Notes under the pieces: model-generated
Database searches by the model: none
What the model saw: only the letters and a program-made list of their open reading frames with translations
Told to the model about the DNA's origin: nothing
Translations under genes and position numbers: made by a program
NCBI RefSeq assembly: GCF_036323475.1
Contig: NZ_AP028934.1
Span: 1,736,001 to 1,800,000 of the forward strand
Source of the DNA: Solobacterium moorei
Lineage (GTDB): Bacteria > Bacillota_I > Bacilli_A > Erysipelotrichales > Erysipelotrichaceae
DNA: 64,000 nt
Direction of reading: 5' to 3'
Shown here: one piece after another, positions 1 through 8,584 of the stretch
Layout: each line of letters opens with the position of its first letter
Position numbering within the stretch: the stretch's first letter is position 1

Positions 1-890
1 GGTAATAGGTTAAAAATACCTACATTCAAGCTAATTTGTGCTACTAACATCATATAGGCACCAAAGCCAAGACTTGCATAAGTGGCAGTGGCTTGATAGA
101 TTCCAACAGGACCAGATAATTGGTTCAAGCCCTTACCTCGTACAAGGTTTAGTAGTGCCTGAATTGTCATTGATGTAATAACCTGCATCTCAACCAAACC
201 ATAATACCAACAGTTCAAGAGATTAATCTTTACCTGTTCTCCTGCTTTCGCACTGATACCAAACATATAGCTGTCTGTTTCTTTGTTGTAGGTTGGTGTA
301 ACCTCAATGGTTAATGTTTGACCATCTCGTAGGATAGTAAAGGTTTCTGTACCCTTATTATCACCGTTGAACGCTTGAAATTCTAAGAATGTCTTCGGCT
401 CAATGGATGATCCATCTTCTTTAACAACTTTAATGATACGATCTCCAGCTTGCAAGCCTGCTCGTTCAGCCGGGCTATTTTCTAAGACGGTAGCGATAAC
501 TGGCTCACTTGATTTTGTAAATGTTCCAGTATTTAACAAGAACATGGAAAAGATTACCCATGCAAGTAGAAAGTTCATTGCGACACCTGCAAGCATGATA
601 CAGATCTTCTTCCACGGTTTTTGATCTGTAATTCTTCTTCCCTCAGGAACCTTTACATTAGGATATGCTTCATCACCCTCGGTTTCTCCTGCCATTGCAA
701 CATAACCACCGATAGGTAATGCACGGATAGAGAACTGTGTCTCTTTTCCCTTCCGTGTAAATATAGCTGGTCCCATACCGATTGAGAATTCAAAACAATA
801 GACACCAAATGCCTTGGCAACTAAGAAATGTCCGAATTCGTGAATCGTTACAATAATGGAAAGTAATACGATAAATAAAACTGCTGTCAT
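1..890 (-). CDS. rseP: RIP zinc metalloprotease RseP (site-2 protease), 3' end cut by window
   Basis: Intramembrane site-2 protease of the M50 family, which cuts membrane-anchored anti-sigma factors or signal-peptide remnants. Translating the minus strand from the ATG at 890 gives a first membrane segment with the zinc motif HEFGH at about residues 18-22, the GxxFxxF-like stretch after it, and a PDZ domain around residues 110-190 (ending in the EVTP region). The C-terminal LDG motif lies beyond position 1, so the gene is partial only because of the window edge. Its ATG overlaps the dxr stop codon (ATGA), so the two are probably translationally coupled. It is the last visible gene of the rpsB-to-rseP cluster. 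Confidence 0.93.
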   Translation of the reverse strand, partial: MTAVLFIVLLSIIVTIHEFGHFLVAKAFGVYCFEFSIGMGPAIFTRKGKETQFSIRALPIGGYVAMAGETEGDEAYPNVKVPEGRRITDQKPWKKICIMLAGVAMNFLLAWVIFSMFLLNTGTFTKSSEPVIATVLENSPAERAGLQAGDRIIKVVKEDGSSIEPKTFLEFQAFNGDNKGTETFTILRDGQTLTIEVTPTYNKETDSYMFGISAKAGEQVKINLLNCWYYGLVEMQVITSMTIQALLNLVRGKGLNQLSGPVGIYQATATYASLGFGAYMMLVAQISLNVGIFNLL

Positions 891-2044
891 TGGTTCACTC
901 CTTGTATTTGTTGATGTGCGAAGTCTCTTCCCCAACAATCCGCATCAATTAAATCTTGTACTGTATTTACTGTTTGATAAGCTACAGTATGCACTGCGTT
1001 TATAACGATGTCTTCAATTTCTAAAAACGAAATCTGTTTCTTTCTAAATGCAGCATTTGCAACTTCATTTGCGGCATTCATGACAGCCGGAAGATTGCCT
1101 CCCTTTTTACCAGCTTCATACGCTAGTGCAAGTAATGGAAATCTTTCGAGGTCAGGCTTTGCGAAATGCAAGGTTGCAACTTCAGTTAAGTCTAATGGCT
1201 TCTCTAAATCAAGAGGATAACGATGAGGCCACGTTAAAGCATACTGAATTGGCAAACGCATATCAGGTGCACCAAGTTGAGCCATTACACTATGGTCAAT
1301 ATATTCTACCATGGAATGAATCACTGACTCTGGATGCATCACCACATCAATATGGTCATAATCAATATCAAATAAATAATGCGCTTCAATGACTTCAAAA
1401 CCCTTGTTCATCATATCAGCACTATCGATTGTAATCTTAGCGCCCATCGCCCAGTTAGGATGTGCAAGTGCCTGTTCTACAGTAACGTCCTTTAACTCTT
1501 CTCTTGTACGATTGCGGAAAGAACCACCTGAAGCCGTAATTAAAAGTCGCTTAATTTCTTTATGTTCATTCCCTTGTAATGCTTGGAAAATGGCAGAGTG
1601 TTCACTATCGATTGGATATAGTGATACACCATACTCCTTGATTGCCTTTTCGATTAACTCTCCACCAACAACCAGTGTTTCCTTATTGGCAAGAGCAATA
1701 TTATGACCTGTTTGAATCGCAGTCAGCGTCGGCAAAAAACCAACAAAGCCAACGAGTGCATTCACTAAGAGATCATATTCGCTCATTTTGGAAAGTGTAA
1801 GCAACCCTTCATCTCCAAAGTAGAAATGAATATCCGGATATTGATGAGCTAGCTCCTTCATATCCTTTTCTTCACATACACATACATGTGATACAGAAAT
1901 CTTCACTAGAATTTCTTTTAAGATATCGATACGATGTCCAACACTTATTCCAACGAGTGCAAACGCATCAGGATGTTGTAAGACAACATCAATTGTTTGT
2001 GTACCAATGGACCCACTGGCGCCCAATAACATCAAACGCTTCAT
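887..2044 (-). CDS. dxr: 1-deoxy-D-xylulose 5-phosphate reductoisomerase
   Basis: Converts DXP to 2-C-methyl-D-erythritol 4-phosphate with NADPH, the committed step of the non-mevalonate isoprenoid pathway. The 385-residue protein has the usual family length. It opens with the Rossmann motif GASGSIGTQT (residues 8-17), carries the NKET motif near residue 121, the metal and substrate region with SEHSAIFQ and the ITASGGSFR loop, and the late PNWAMG and MNKGFE motifs. It lies one base after cdsA and overlaps rseP by four bases, so it belongs to one transcription unit that supplies and uses isoprenoid precursors (uppS, cdsA neighbours). Confidence 0.97.
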   Translation of the reverse strand: MKRLMLLGASGSIGTQTIDVVLQHPDAFALVGISVGHRIDILKEILVKISVSHVCVCEEKDMKELAHQYPDIHFYFGDEGLLTLSKMSEYDLLVNALVGFVGFLPTLTAIQTGHNIALANKETLVVGGELIEKAIKEYGVSLYPIDSEHSAIFQALQGNEHKEIKRLLITASGGSFRNRTREELKDVTVEQALAHPNWAMGAKITIDSADMMNKGFEVIEAHYLFDIDYDHIDVVMHPESVIHSMVEYIDHSVMAQLGAPDMRLPIQYALTWPHRYPLDLEKPLDLTEVATLHFAKPDLERFPLLALAYEAGKKGGNLPAVMNAANEVANAAFRKKQISFLEIEDIVINAVHTVAYQTVNTVQDLIDADCWGRDFAHQQIQGVNQ

Positions 2045-2045
2045 T

Positions 2046-2834
2046 TTAGATACCCCATAAGATCATCAAACCATTAAATGCCATCAAGCAGAAGATGAGT
2101 GAGTCAATTCGATCAAAGATACCACCATGTCCAGGTAAGATATTTGAGAAATCTTTTATACCAAATCTACGTTTAATTGATGAGAAACTTAAGTCACCAA
2201 TCTGTGCAACTGCAGGAATAATCAAACTAGCAGTAATCACAAGTTCTCTTGGAATATACGTAGTAACTAGTAGTCCCCATAATAAAGCACCAATCGCACC
2301 AACAAGATATCCACCAATCGCACCTTCCACGGTTTTATTTGGTGAAACATGAGGAATTAACTTATGCTTTCCAAAGAGTGAACCAGAAAGATAGGCACCC
2401 GTATCACAAAAGAAACAACCAATTAATACAAAGATAATTGTTAAAAATCCTGTTTTGGCGCCGTCTTGATAAATGACTGAGATGCAACGTAGACCTAATC
2501 CTAATAAGATAGACATCAATAATGTATACGCTGTTAAATCACTACTTTCATTTTCACGTAGCAATTCTGTAACAAATAATACGATTACCCAAACTGCAAG
2601 GATGGCTGGAAACATTGAACGATTGATGTAGTACATTGTCATCACGGCAGCTAATGTCATCAAAGATAAGAACCAGTGTTTCTTTTGGTCCGTTAAAGAC
2701 GCAATCTCAAGAGAACCTAACGCACTAACAAGAATCAAAAGCGCTTGTAATAGATTTCCACCAAAATAGAGCGGTGGTGCTACAACAAGAATAATCACAA
2801 CCGCAACGATTGTTTTCAATTTCATTTTAGACAT
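2046..2834 (-). CDS. cdsA: Phosphatidate cytidylyltransferase
   Basis: Makes CDP-diacylglycerol from phosphatidate and CTP in the membrane, the entry to phosphatidylglycerol synthesis. The protein is very hydrophobic, with about seven membrane segments. The CdsA signature is near its end: the KDFSNILPGHGGIFDRIDS stretch, with the conserved aspartates and the DTGAYLSG motif before it. An open frame extends upstream to 2876, but I chose the ATG at 2834 because GGAGGGG lies six bases ahead; the longer form would overlap uppS by 50 bases. The chosen start overlaps uppS by eight bases, a common arrangement for this gene pair. Confidence 0.93.
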   Translation of the reverse strand: MSKMKLKTIVAVVIILVVAPPLYFGGNLLQALLILVSALGSLEIASLTDQKKHWFLSLMTLAAVMTMYYINRSMFPAILAVWVIVLFVTELLRENESSDLTAYTLLMSILLGLGLRCISVIYQDGAKTGFLTIIFVLIGCFFCDTGAYLSGSLFGKHKLIPHVSPNKTVEGAIGGYLVGAIGALLWGLLVTTYIPRELVITASLIIPAVAQIGDLSFSSIKRRFGIKDFSNILPGHGGIFDRIDSLIFCLMAFNGLMILWGI

Positions 2835-3531
2835 TCTTAACCCCTCCAAATCGTCGATCACGATTTTGATATTCATCTAGACAGCGCTTTAATACTTCTG
2901 GTGTAAACTCTGGCCATGACTCTGGCACAAATTCTAACTCCGCATACGCAATCTGCCATAATAAATAGTTTGAAATACGTTGTTCACCACTAGTACGGAT
3001 TAAAAGATCGACTGGCGGGAAATCTTTGGTCATCATATATTGATCAAAGTCTTCCTCTTCAATATCCAGTGTAGCTTTTCCATCCACAACATCCTGCGCA
3101 TACTTTTTAGCCGCAAGTAAGATTTCTCGTCTAGAGCCATAGTTCATGCAGATATTGAGTGATAAGCCATGATTATCTTTTGATTCTTCCTCCGCATCAC
3201 GTAATACCTTTTGTGTTGCCTTTGGCAACATATCCAATTCTCCAATAATACGCATACGGAAGCCTCTATCTAAGAACTCCTGCATATACTTCTTAAAGAA
3301 AAATGCTGGTAATTTCATAATGTAGTTTACTTCATCAGCTGTTCGCTTCCAGTTCTCAGTCGAGAAAGCATAGAGTGTAAGATATTTAATTCCCATCTCA
3401 TCTGCCGCAATTGCGATGGTACGAACATTATCACTTCCAACAAGATGTCCTGCCGTACGAGGTTTTCCCTGTGCCTTGGCCCATCTGCCATTGCCATCCA
3501 TGATAATCGCTAAGTGTTTACATATATTCAT
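2827..3531 (-). CDS. uppS: Undecaprenyl diphosphate synthase (cis-prenyltransferase)
   Basis: Extends farnesyl diphosphate with isopentenyl diphosphate to the C55 lipid carrier used in wall synthesis. The first signature MDGNGRWA is at residues 11-18, followed by the conserved GH of the substrate pocket, SxENW near residue 74, and the C-terminal RTSGEQRISNYLLWQ-type motif. At 234 residues it is slightly short but complete. GGAG lies seven bases before the ATG. A terminator separates it from frr upstream, so it may start a second transcript that continues into cdsA, dxr and rseP. Confidence 0.97.
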   Translation of the reverse strand: MNICKHLAIIMDGNGRWAKAQGKPRTAGHLVGSDNVRTIAIAADEMGIKYLTLYAFSTENWKRTADEVNYIMKLPAFFFKKYMQEFLDRGFRMRIIGELDMLPKATQKVLRDAEEESKDNHGLSLNICMNYGSRREILLAAKKYAQDVVDGKATLDIEEEDFDQYMMTKDFPPVDLLIRTSGEQRISNYLLWQIAYAELEFVPESWPEFTPEVLKRCLDEYQNRDRRFGGVKNV

Positions 3532-3572
3532 ATCAATTCTCCACTAACTCTCTTATTATACCTTTTTACTAC

Positions 3573-3600
3573 AAAAAAATCAGCCTGTACACAGACTGAT
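3573..3600 (-). terminator. Intrinsic terminator after frr
   Basis: On the minus strand an imperfect ten-base stem (ATCAG-CTGT with ACAG-CTGAT around a two-base loop) is followed by seven T. It lies between frr and uppS and divides the cluster into pyrH-frr and uppS-cdsA-dxr-rseP. Confidence 0.85.
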
Positions 3601-3619
3601 CATAAAGTATAACTTGAGA

Positions 3620-4168
3620 TTAAACCTTTAATACTTCAGCACTCTTAGCAGATGCTAAATCATCGATTTTCTTAACATACTTATCCGTAAGCTTCTGAAT
3701 TTCATTTTCGCAATCCTTTTGGATGTCTTCGTCCATTGTCTTATCCTTCTTTACAACAGACATTGCATCACGGCGGATATTACGGATTTGAATCTTGCAT
3801 TCTTCGCCCATCTTATCAACCTTCTTTGTCATTTCCTTACGTGTTTCACCTGTTAACTGTGGAACTGTTAAACGTATAACTGTTCCATCGTTAGATGGTG
3901 CAATGCCTAAGTCAGCTTCATTACAAGCATGTTCAATAGCCTTTAAGCTACTTGGGTCATAAGGCTTAATTACAAGAGTACGACCTTCAGAAACGGATAA
4001 AGCCGCAATCTGGTTGAGTGGTGTTGGGGAACCATAGTAGTCCACTTCAACACGGTCTAACATCTTAACGTTAGCTGCACCTGTACGTACTGTATTTAAT
4101 TCTGATTGTAGATGATCGATAACTTTATCCATCTTTACTGCGCTGGAATCAACGATTGCGTATGCCAT
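3620..4168 (-). CDS. frr: Ribosome recycling factor
   Basis: Releases ribosomes from mRNA after termination together with EF-G. The 182-residue protein has the full family length and the typical features: an N-terminal helix with ELNTVRTGAANVKMLD, the middle domain VxYYGSxTPLNQIA, and the C-terminal helix rich in basic residues with IRNIRRDAM and KKDKTMDED. It starts two bases after pyrH, with the GGAGGAG site lying inside the last pyrH codons, so the two are coupled. Both are essential translation or nucleotide genes normally found together in Bacillota. Confidence 0.98.
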   Translation of the reverse strand: MAYAIVDSSAVKMDKVIDHLQSELNTVRTGAANVKMLDRVEVDYYGSPTPLNQIAALSVSEGRTLVIKPYDPSSLKAIEHACNEADLGIAPSNDGTVIRLTVPQLTGETRKEMTKKVDKMGEECKIQIRNIRRDAMSVVKKDKTMDEDIQKDCENEIQKLTDKYVKKIDDLASAKSAEVLKV

Positions 4169-4170
4169 TA

Positions 4171-4884
4171 TTACTTCTCCTCCTTATTAATGATTGTTCC
4201 AATCTTTTCGCCCTTCATTGCTTTGACGATATTGTCTTTTTCATTCATGTTAAATACCATGAGCTCCATGTCATTATCCATGCACATGCTTGTGGCAGTG
4301 GAATCCATGACTTGTAGTCCCTTATTTAGAAGGTCCATATATGTTAGATGTGTATACTTCTTCGCCTTTGGATCCTTCTTAGGATCTGCACTATATACGC
4401 CATCCACACTATTCTTTGCCATTAAGATAACTTCCGCTTTAATCTCACTGGCTCTTAAAGCTGCGGTTGTATCGGTTGAGAAGTATGGACTACCAGTTCC
4501 TCCACCGAAAATAACAACTCTTCCCTTTTCCAAGTGACGAACCGCTCTACGCTGAATAAATGGTTCCGCAACTTTAGACATTTCGATACTTGTCATCACT
4601 CTGGTATCAACACCGATACCTTCAAGGGATGATTGTATTGCTAGAGCATTGATAACAGTTGCTAACATGCCCATATTATCGCCTTGTACGCGATCAATTC
4701 CTAACCCTTCAACTACTTTTCCGCGGATGAAGTTACCTCCACCAACAACGATAGCAATTTGAATTCCTAATTTCTGTGCTTCTTTGATTTCCAAGGCAAG
4801 ATTTTGTAAAATGCTTGGATCAAAGTTCTTTTCATTCCCTGCTAAAGCTTCTCCGCTTAGTTTCAACAGAACTCGTTTATACAT
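4171..4884 (-). CDS. pyrH: UMP kinase
   Basis: Phosphorylates UMP to UDP in pyrimidine nucleotide synthesis; hexameric, amino-acid-kinase fold. The 237-residue protein has KLSGEAL at the N-terminus, the GGGNFIRG glycine loop near residue 53, [22 protein letters not shown] in the middle (uridylate site), and the VMDSTA segment. A strong GGAGG site precedes the ATG. An extended -10 (TG-C-TATAAT) on the minus strand at 4916-4921 is a likely promoter, which means pyrH-frr can be transcribed apart from rpsB-tsf. Confidence 0.98.
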   Translation of the reverse strand: MYKRVLLKLSGEALAGNEKNFDPSILQNLALEIKEAQKLGIQIAIVVGGGNFIRGKVVEGLGIDRVQGDNMGMLATVINALAIQSSLEGIGVDTRVMTSIEMSKVAEPFIQRRAVRHLEKGRVVIFGGGTGSPYFSTDTTAALRASEIKAEVILMAKNSVDGVYSADPKKDPKAKKYTHLTYMDLLNKGLQVMDSTATSMCMDNDMELMVFNMNEKDNIVKAMKGEKIGTIINKEEK

Positions 4885-4915
4885 GATGTTTTTCCTCCAT
4901 ATGTATTTCTATAGT

Positions 4916-4921
4916 ATTATA
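4916..4921 (-). promoter_or_regulatory. Extended -10 promoter for pyrH
   Basis: TATAAT on the minus strand preceded by TGC, about 32 bases before the pyrH ATG. The -35 match (ATGAAA at 17 bases) is weak, which fits an extended -10 promoter. It lies in the divergent gap shared with the phosphatase gene. Confidence 0.55.
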
Positions 4922-4986
4922 GCATTGCTAGAAAGAGTTTTCATTCCTTTTTATTTATGTTTAAATGAGAACAGTGAGGCTATTCT

Positions 4987-5868
4987 ATGACACAGTACGC
5001 AATCGCCGATATCGGCTCCAATACCATCGTCTTATTAGTATATGAGATGGTCAATCATTACCCTACACCTATCCTACATATTTCTACTCCAACGCATCTG
5101 ATTGACTATGTTGATGGAGATAGGATCATGTCAAAAGAAGGTATCTTAAAAGCAACCGAAATACTACAATCCTACGCAGATAAGCTTGATGAAATGCATG
5201 TACAATACCGCTTTGCGGATATTACGGAACCATGCCGCATTCAAAACAAAGAAGAACTCGTCGCATCTCTTCAAGCAACAGGATGGGATATCTACCCACT
5301 GAGTGGAAATGAAGAAGCGCTCTACGATTTCTTAGGTACAAAGTACTCCTACCCTACTTTAAACAAAGGAATTGCCTTCGACGTAGGTGGTGGTTCAACC
5401 GAACTGATTTCATTTGAGTATGGACAGCCAATCGACGCAATGAGCTTTCCATTAGGATGCGTACGTTTACGTCATTTATCAGTTGATACACCTGAATGTG
5501 CAAAACAAATTCTTTCTGCACGCACACAATACCCATCTCTAAATACTACATGTGAAGAACTCATTGGCATTGGTGGAACAATGCGTGCAGCAGGCAAAGT
5601 GTATCAAGCCCTCTTCCAAGAAGAGTTAGTTATTGAAGTTAACAAGCTTCAAGACGTCTTTGATAAATTATGCATGCATGATCCTATCTTTGAGGAAGCT
5701 ATGAAAGCTAGCGTTGCCCCTAGTCGCCAACCAGTTTTCTTACCAGGTTTACATATGATTTTAGAGATTGCCAGAATCTATCATGCAAAGCGTATACTCA
5801 TTTCTAAAACAGGCATCCGTGAAGGTTTCCTTAAAATCCGACTAGAAGAAAAGAAATTAGAAAATTAA
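4987..5868 (+). CDS. Ppx/GppA-family phosphatase
   Basis: Member of the exopolyphosphatase / guanosine pentaphosphate phosphatase family (actin-like ATPase fold). At 293 residues it is only the catalytic two-domain core; long Ppx forms of about 500 residues carry extra C-terminal domains that are absent here. Visible motifs are the phosphate-1 loop ADIGSNTIVLLVY at residues 7-19, the catalytic NEEALYDFLG region, the second phosphate loop FDVGGGSTELISF near residue 133, and GIGGTMRA near 197. It is transcribed against the surrounding minus-strand cluster and sits between pyrH and tsf. Substrate choice (polyphosphate or pppGpp) cannot be told from sequence alone. Confidence 0.88.
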   Translation: MTQYAIADIGSNTIVLLVYEMVNHYPTPILHISTPTHLIDYVDGDRIMSKEGILKATEILQSYADKLDEMHVQYRFADITEPCRIQNKEELVASLQATGWDIYPLSGNEEALYDFLGTKYSYPTLNKGIAFDVGGGSTELISFEYGQPIDAMSFPLGCVRLRHLSVDTPECAKQILSARTQYPSLNTTCEELIGIGGTMRAAGKVYQALFQEELVIEVNKLQDVFDKLCMHDPIFEEAMKASVAPSRQPVFLPGLHMILEIARIYHAKRILISKTGIREGFLKIRLEEKKLEN

Positions 5869-5884
5869 CCAATAAACAATATAT

Positions 5885-6275
5885 TAGGAGGAGTTTTAAA
5901 TCTCTTTAAAACTTCCGATCTCTCACACCACCGTACGTACCGTTCGGTATACGGCGGTTCACAACTTAATGATTATGCACTTTTTGGTAGTGGTCTGTTA
6001 GTGATAACAGACCTTTTAATTTTAGAATCTTCTCACTGATGATTCTTCCTAGTCCACCTTTGGCACTGATAAGACCTCTCAGAGTAAGACATACATCTTT
6101 CCTGTCATCTACCCGCCTCAATTGAGATTCGTGACCCTCAGGCCAGCAGTTTGCCTAGCTCTTCCTTCCGATTCCACCTCACGATGGGCACCCTTGAATT
6201 CAGCTAAACCTTAGGAACTACACCCCTTGGTTGGAGGTACCTTTCAACCTCCAAGATATATGCCATGTCTGGCAC
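5885..6275 (-). mobile_element. ORF-less group IIC intron
   Basis: About 390 bases on the minus strand begin with GTGCCAGACATGG, directly after the T-run of the tsf terminator, and end near CTCCTCC at about 5885. The internal 34-base domain V hairpin is at about 5924-5960: GAACCGCCGTATACC, loop GAAC, then the matching arm. I recognise it as the domain V of the Oceanobacillus iheyensis group IIC intron. A 9-bp hairpin (AGTTTTAAA-GAGA-TTTAAAACT) follows as domain VI. The upstream part matches compact domain I features (GGAATCGGAAGGAAG). No reverse transcriptase ORF is present, so mobility would need a protein from elsewhere. Insertion behind a terminator hairpin is the known class C habit. The exact 3' end is uncertain by several bases. 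Confidence 0.85.
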
Positions 6276-6276
6276 G

Positions 6277-6307
6277 AAAAAAAGAGAACAACACACTTGT
6301 TGTTCTC
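6277..6307 (-). terminator. Intrinsic terminator of rpsB-tsf, target of the intron
   Basis: Perfect ten-base stem GAGAACAACA/TGTTGTTCTC with a four-base loop, followed on the minus strand by seven T and then directly by the group IIC intron 5' end. Confidence 0.92.
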
Positions 6308-6323
6308 CAAAATTGAGCAATTC

Positions 6324-7211
6324 TTACTTAGCCATTGCTGCTACTTCGGCAGCAAAGTCATCCTGCTTCTTTTCAATACCTTCACCTACGATGTACTTAA
6401 CGAATTTAACAACTTCAGCATTATTTTCCTTTAAATACTGACCGCACTTGAGGTTTGTGTCTAAGAAGTATTCCTGGTCAACTAAACACATATCTTGTAA
6501 TGACTTAGATACACGACCTTCAATGATTCCAGCCTTAACTTTTTCAGGCTTGTTTGCAAGGCTTGGATCATTTGCCATAATTCCTTCTTGAACTTCGCGT
6601 TCATGAGCTACTACATCCTGTGGCATTTCATTACGTGATACATATGTTGGGTTCATAGAAGCAACTTGCATTGCCATATTCTTAGCAACTTGAGCATCTG
6701 CTGTACCCTTAACAACTGTAACAGCAACAATACGTCCACCCTGGTGTGTATAAGAACCGAATAATTCATCATCGCTCTTTTCAACGATTTCAAATCTTCT
6801 CAATGTAATCTTTTCACCGATAACAGCAACTGCACCAATGAATGAATCATTCAATGTGCCTTCTGCTGTAGGAAGAGCTAACGCTTCTTCAACAGTCTTA
6901 GCGTTAGAGTTGAAAATTGCCTTAGCAGCTTCATCTAAGAGAGCTAAGAAACGATCATTCTTAGCAACGAAGTCTGTTTCAGAGTTAACTTCTAATACAA
7001 CAGCCTTGTTACCTTCAATTAAGGTCTTAGCTAAGCCTTCAGCAGCAATTCTGCCTTCCTTCTTAGCAGCCTTAGCAATACCCTTTTCACGAAGCCAGTC
7101 AATAGCCTTCTTTGTATCGCCTTCACATTCTGTAAGAGCCTTCTTACAGTCCATCATTCCTGCGCCTGTTAATTCACGCAATTCTTTTACTTGAGCAGCT
7201 GTGATTGCCAT
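6324..7211 (-). CDS. tsf: Elongation factor Ts
   Basis: Nucleotide exchange factor for EF-Tu. The 295-residue protein has the N-terminal UBA-like domain with LRELTGAGMMDCKKAL (residues 10-25), the core with VLEVNSETDFVAKND near residue 73, a second core repeat, and the coiled C-terminal part ending with EKKQDDFAAEVAAM. Full family length. Its ATG is two bases after the rpsB stop and the ribosome site lies in the rpsB tail. A strong terminator follows. Confidence 0.98.
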   Translation of the reverse strand: MAITAAQVKELRELTGAGMMDCKKALTECEGDTKKAIDWLREKGIAKAAKKEGRIAAEGLAKTLIEGNKAVVLEVNSETDFVAKNDRFLALLDEAAKAIFNSNAKTVEEALALPTAEGTLNDSFIGAVAVIGEKITLRRFEIVEKSDDELFGSYTHQGGRIVAVTVVKGTADAQVAKNMAMQVASMNPTYVSRNEMPQDVVAHEREVQEGIMANDPSLANKPEKVKAGIIEGRVSKSLQDMCLVDQEYFLDTNLKCGQYLKENNAEVVKFVKYIVGEGIEKKQDDFAAEVAAMAK

Positions 7212-7213
7212 TT

Positions 7214-8164
7214 TTACTTAGCCTCCTCAGTAGCTGGTGCTGTTGCAGCTTCTGCTTCAGCAGCCGGACGTGTTGTCTGACGGTTTCCGTTTGCGTCTCT
7301 ACGGAATACACGGCGCTCGCCATTGTAGTTTCCACGACGTTGAGCCATCTGAGCACGACGTTCTTCGAACTTCTGTCTTCTCTTGCGTTCATATTCAGCA
7401 GCCTGCTGTTCAACGTTGATGATTACATCCTTCATTGTGATGTCTTCGGCTGTCTCATCTTCTTGGTGAGCAACTTCTAATACACCACCCTTAGCTTCTA
7501 AGATAGCGTCAGCAATTACACTTACCATTAACTTGATAGAACGTACTGCATCGTCATTTGAAGGAATTGGAAAGTCTACTAAATCTGGATCAGCATTTGT
7601 ATCGATTAAAGCGAATACAGGGATGTTTAACTTACGTGCTTCAGCTACTGCGTTGTGCTCTTCTAATGGGTCTACAACGAAGATTGCATCTGGCAACTTC
7701 TTCATTCCCTTAATACCGCCAAGGAAGTTTTCAAGTCTTTCCTTCTTCTGTAAGAGAACTGCTTGTTCCTTCTTTGTGTAAACTGCTAACTGTCCATTTG
7801 CTTCCATTTCTTCAATCTCTAATAACTTCTTGATTGACTTCTGGATTGTACGGAAGTTTGTCATTGTTCCACCTAACCATCTCTGGTTGATGTAGAAGCT
7901 TCCACTTCTTAATGCTTCTTCAAGAATTGTCGCCTGAGCTTGCTTCTTAGTTCCTACGAATAAGATCTTTCCGCCATCTTCAGCAATCTTCTTTAAAGCG
8001 TTATAGGCTACTTCTAATTTAGCCTGTGTCTTTGCTAAGTCGATGATGTATACACCGTTCTTAGCTGTGTAGATGAACTGCTTCATCTTTGGGTTCCACT
8101 TGCGTGTCTGGTGACCAAAGTGTACGCCGTTCTCTAACATTTTCCTCATTGAAACAACAGTCAT
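7214..8164 (-). CDS. rpsB: 30S ribosomal protein S2 with a long charged tail
   Basis: Small-subunit protein S2. The core covers residues 1-230 with [22 protein letters not shown] at the start, the coiled-coil insert around residues 110-150 and the [13 protein letters not shown] and [15 protein letters not shown] motifs. The protein is 316 residues long, about 60-70 more than the usual S2. The extension is an Arg/Gln-rich segment ([12 protein letters not shown]) followed by an Ala/Glu/Thr-rich low-complexity end. The extension is seen in the sequence; a role in rRNA contact is only a guess. First gene of the rpsB-tsf unit. Confidence 0.97.
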   Translation of the reverse strand: MTVVSMRKMLENGVHFGHQTRKWNPKMKQFIYTAKNGVYIIDLAKTQAKLEVAYNALKKIAEDGGKILFVGTKKQAQATILEEALRSGSFYINQRWLGGTMTNFRTIQKSIKKLLEIEEMEANGQLAVYTKKEQAVLLQKKERLENFLGGIKGMKKLPDAIFVVDPLEEHNAVAEARKLNIPVFALIDTNADPDLVDFPIPSNDDAVRSIKLMVSVIADAILEAKGGVLEVAHQEDETAEDITMKDVIINVEQQAAEYERKRRQKFEERRAQMAQRRGNYNGERRVFRRDANGNRQTTRPAAEAEAATAPATEEAK

Positions 8165-8400
8165 ATTTTCTATTTACCTACCTTTCCGTTGTTTTCCACC
8201 ACAGTTTCGAACACCATCAACATACGGCATGTTCCTAGCGAACCCATATGCACGGGATAATGAATTCACTGTGTGAGAAGTACATCTTCCTTTTGCATAA
8301 CAAAAGTACAAAAGATGCCATTCATGATATTAGCATAAAACCCTATAGAAGTATAGGGTTTTATGCTGTTTTTCTATCATACCTCAAGTGAAAAGTTAAA
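8165..8400 (-). promoter_or_regulatory. rpsB 5' leader region with hairpins
   Basis: About 200 bases upstream of rpsB contain no gene. On the minus strand a TATGAT box near 8384 could be the -10. The stretch just ahead of the ATG contains CATATG...CCGTATG and several short stems, and an AAAGGTAGG ribosome site. An S2-responsive autogenous leader is known in Bacillota; I infer but cannot show that this is one. The region also holds the 15-bp hairpin at 8333-8366. Confidence 0.4.
8333..8366 (+). terminator. Perfect 15-bp hairpin with T-run on the plus strand
   Basis: GCATAAAACCCTATA, loop GAAG, then the exact complement, followed on the plus strand by TGTTTTTC. It has terminator form on the plus strand, yet no plus-strand gene precedes it within 2.4 kb. 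On the minus strand it would fold at the start of the rpsB leader. Confidence 0.5.
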
Positions 8401-8584
8401 TCGGAAATTTCAAGACATATCGCAAAGTTTTTTTGATTTTTTAGAGAAATATCTATTTTTCTATGAAAGAAACTTGGTTTTGTTACATTTTAGAGTTGTC
8501 TGTATTGCATGCAGGTTTATTTTATCAATTTGATACATCTTTTAAAAGACCATTATCCAATGATCTGATTTGTTCCCGGATTGT

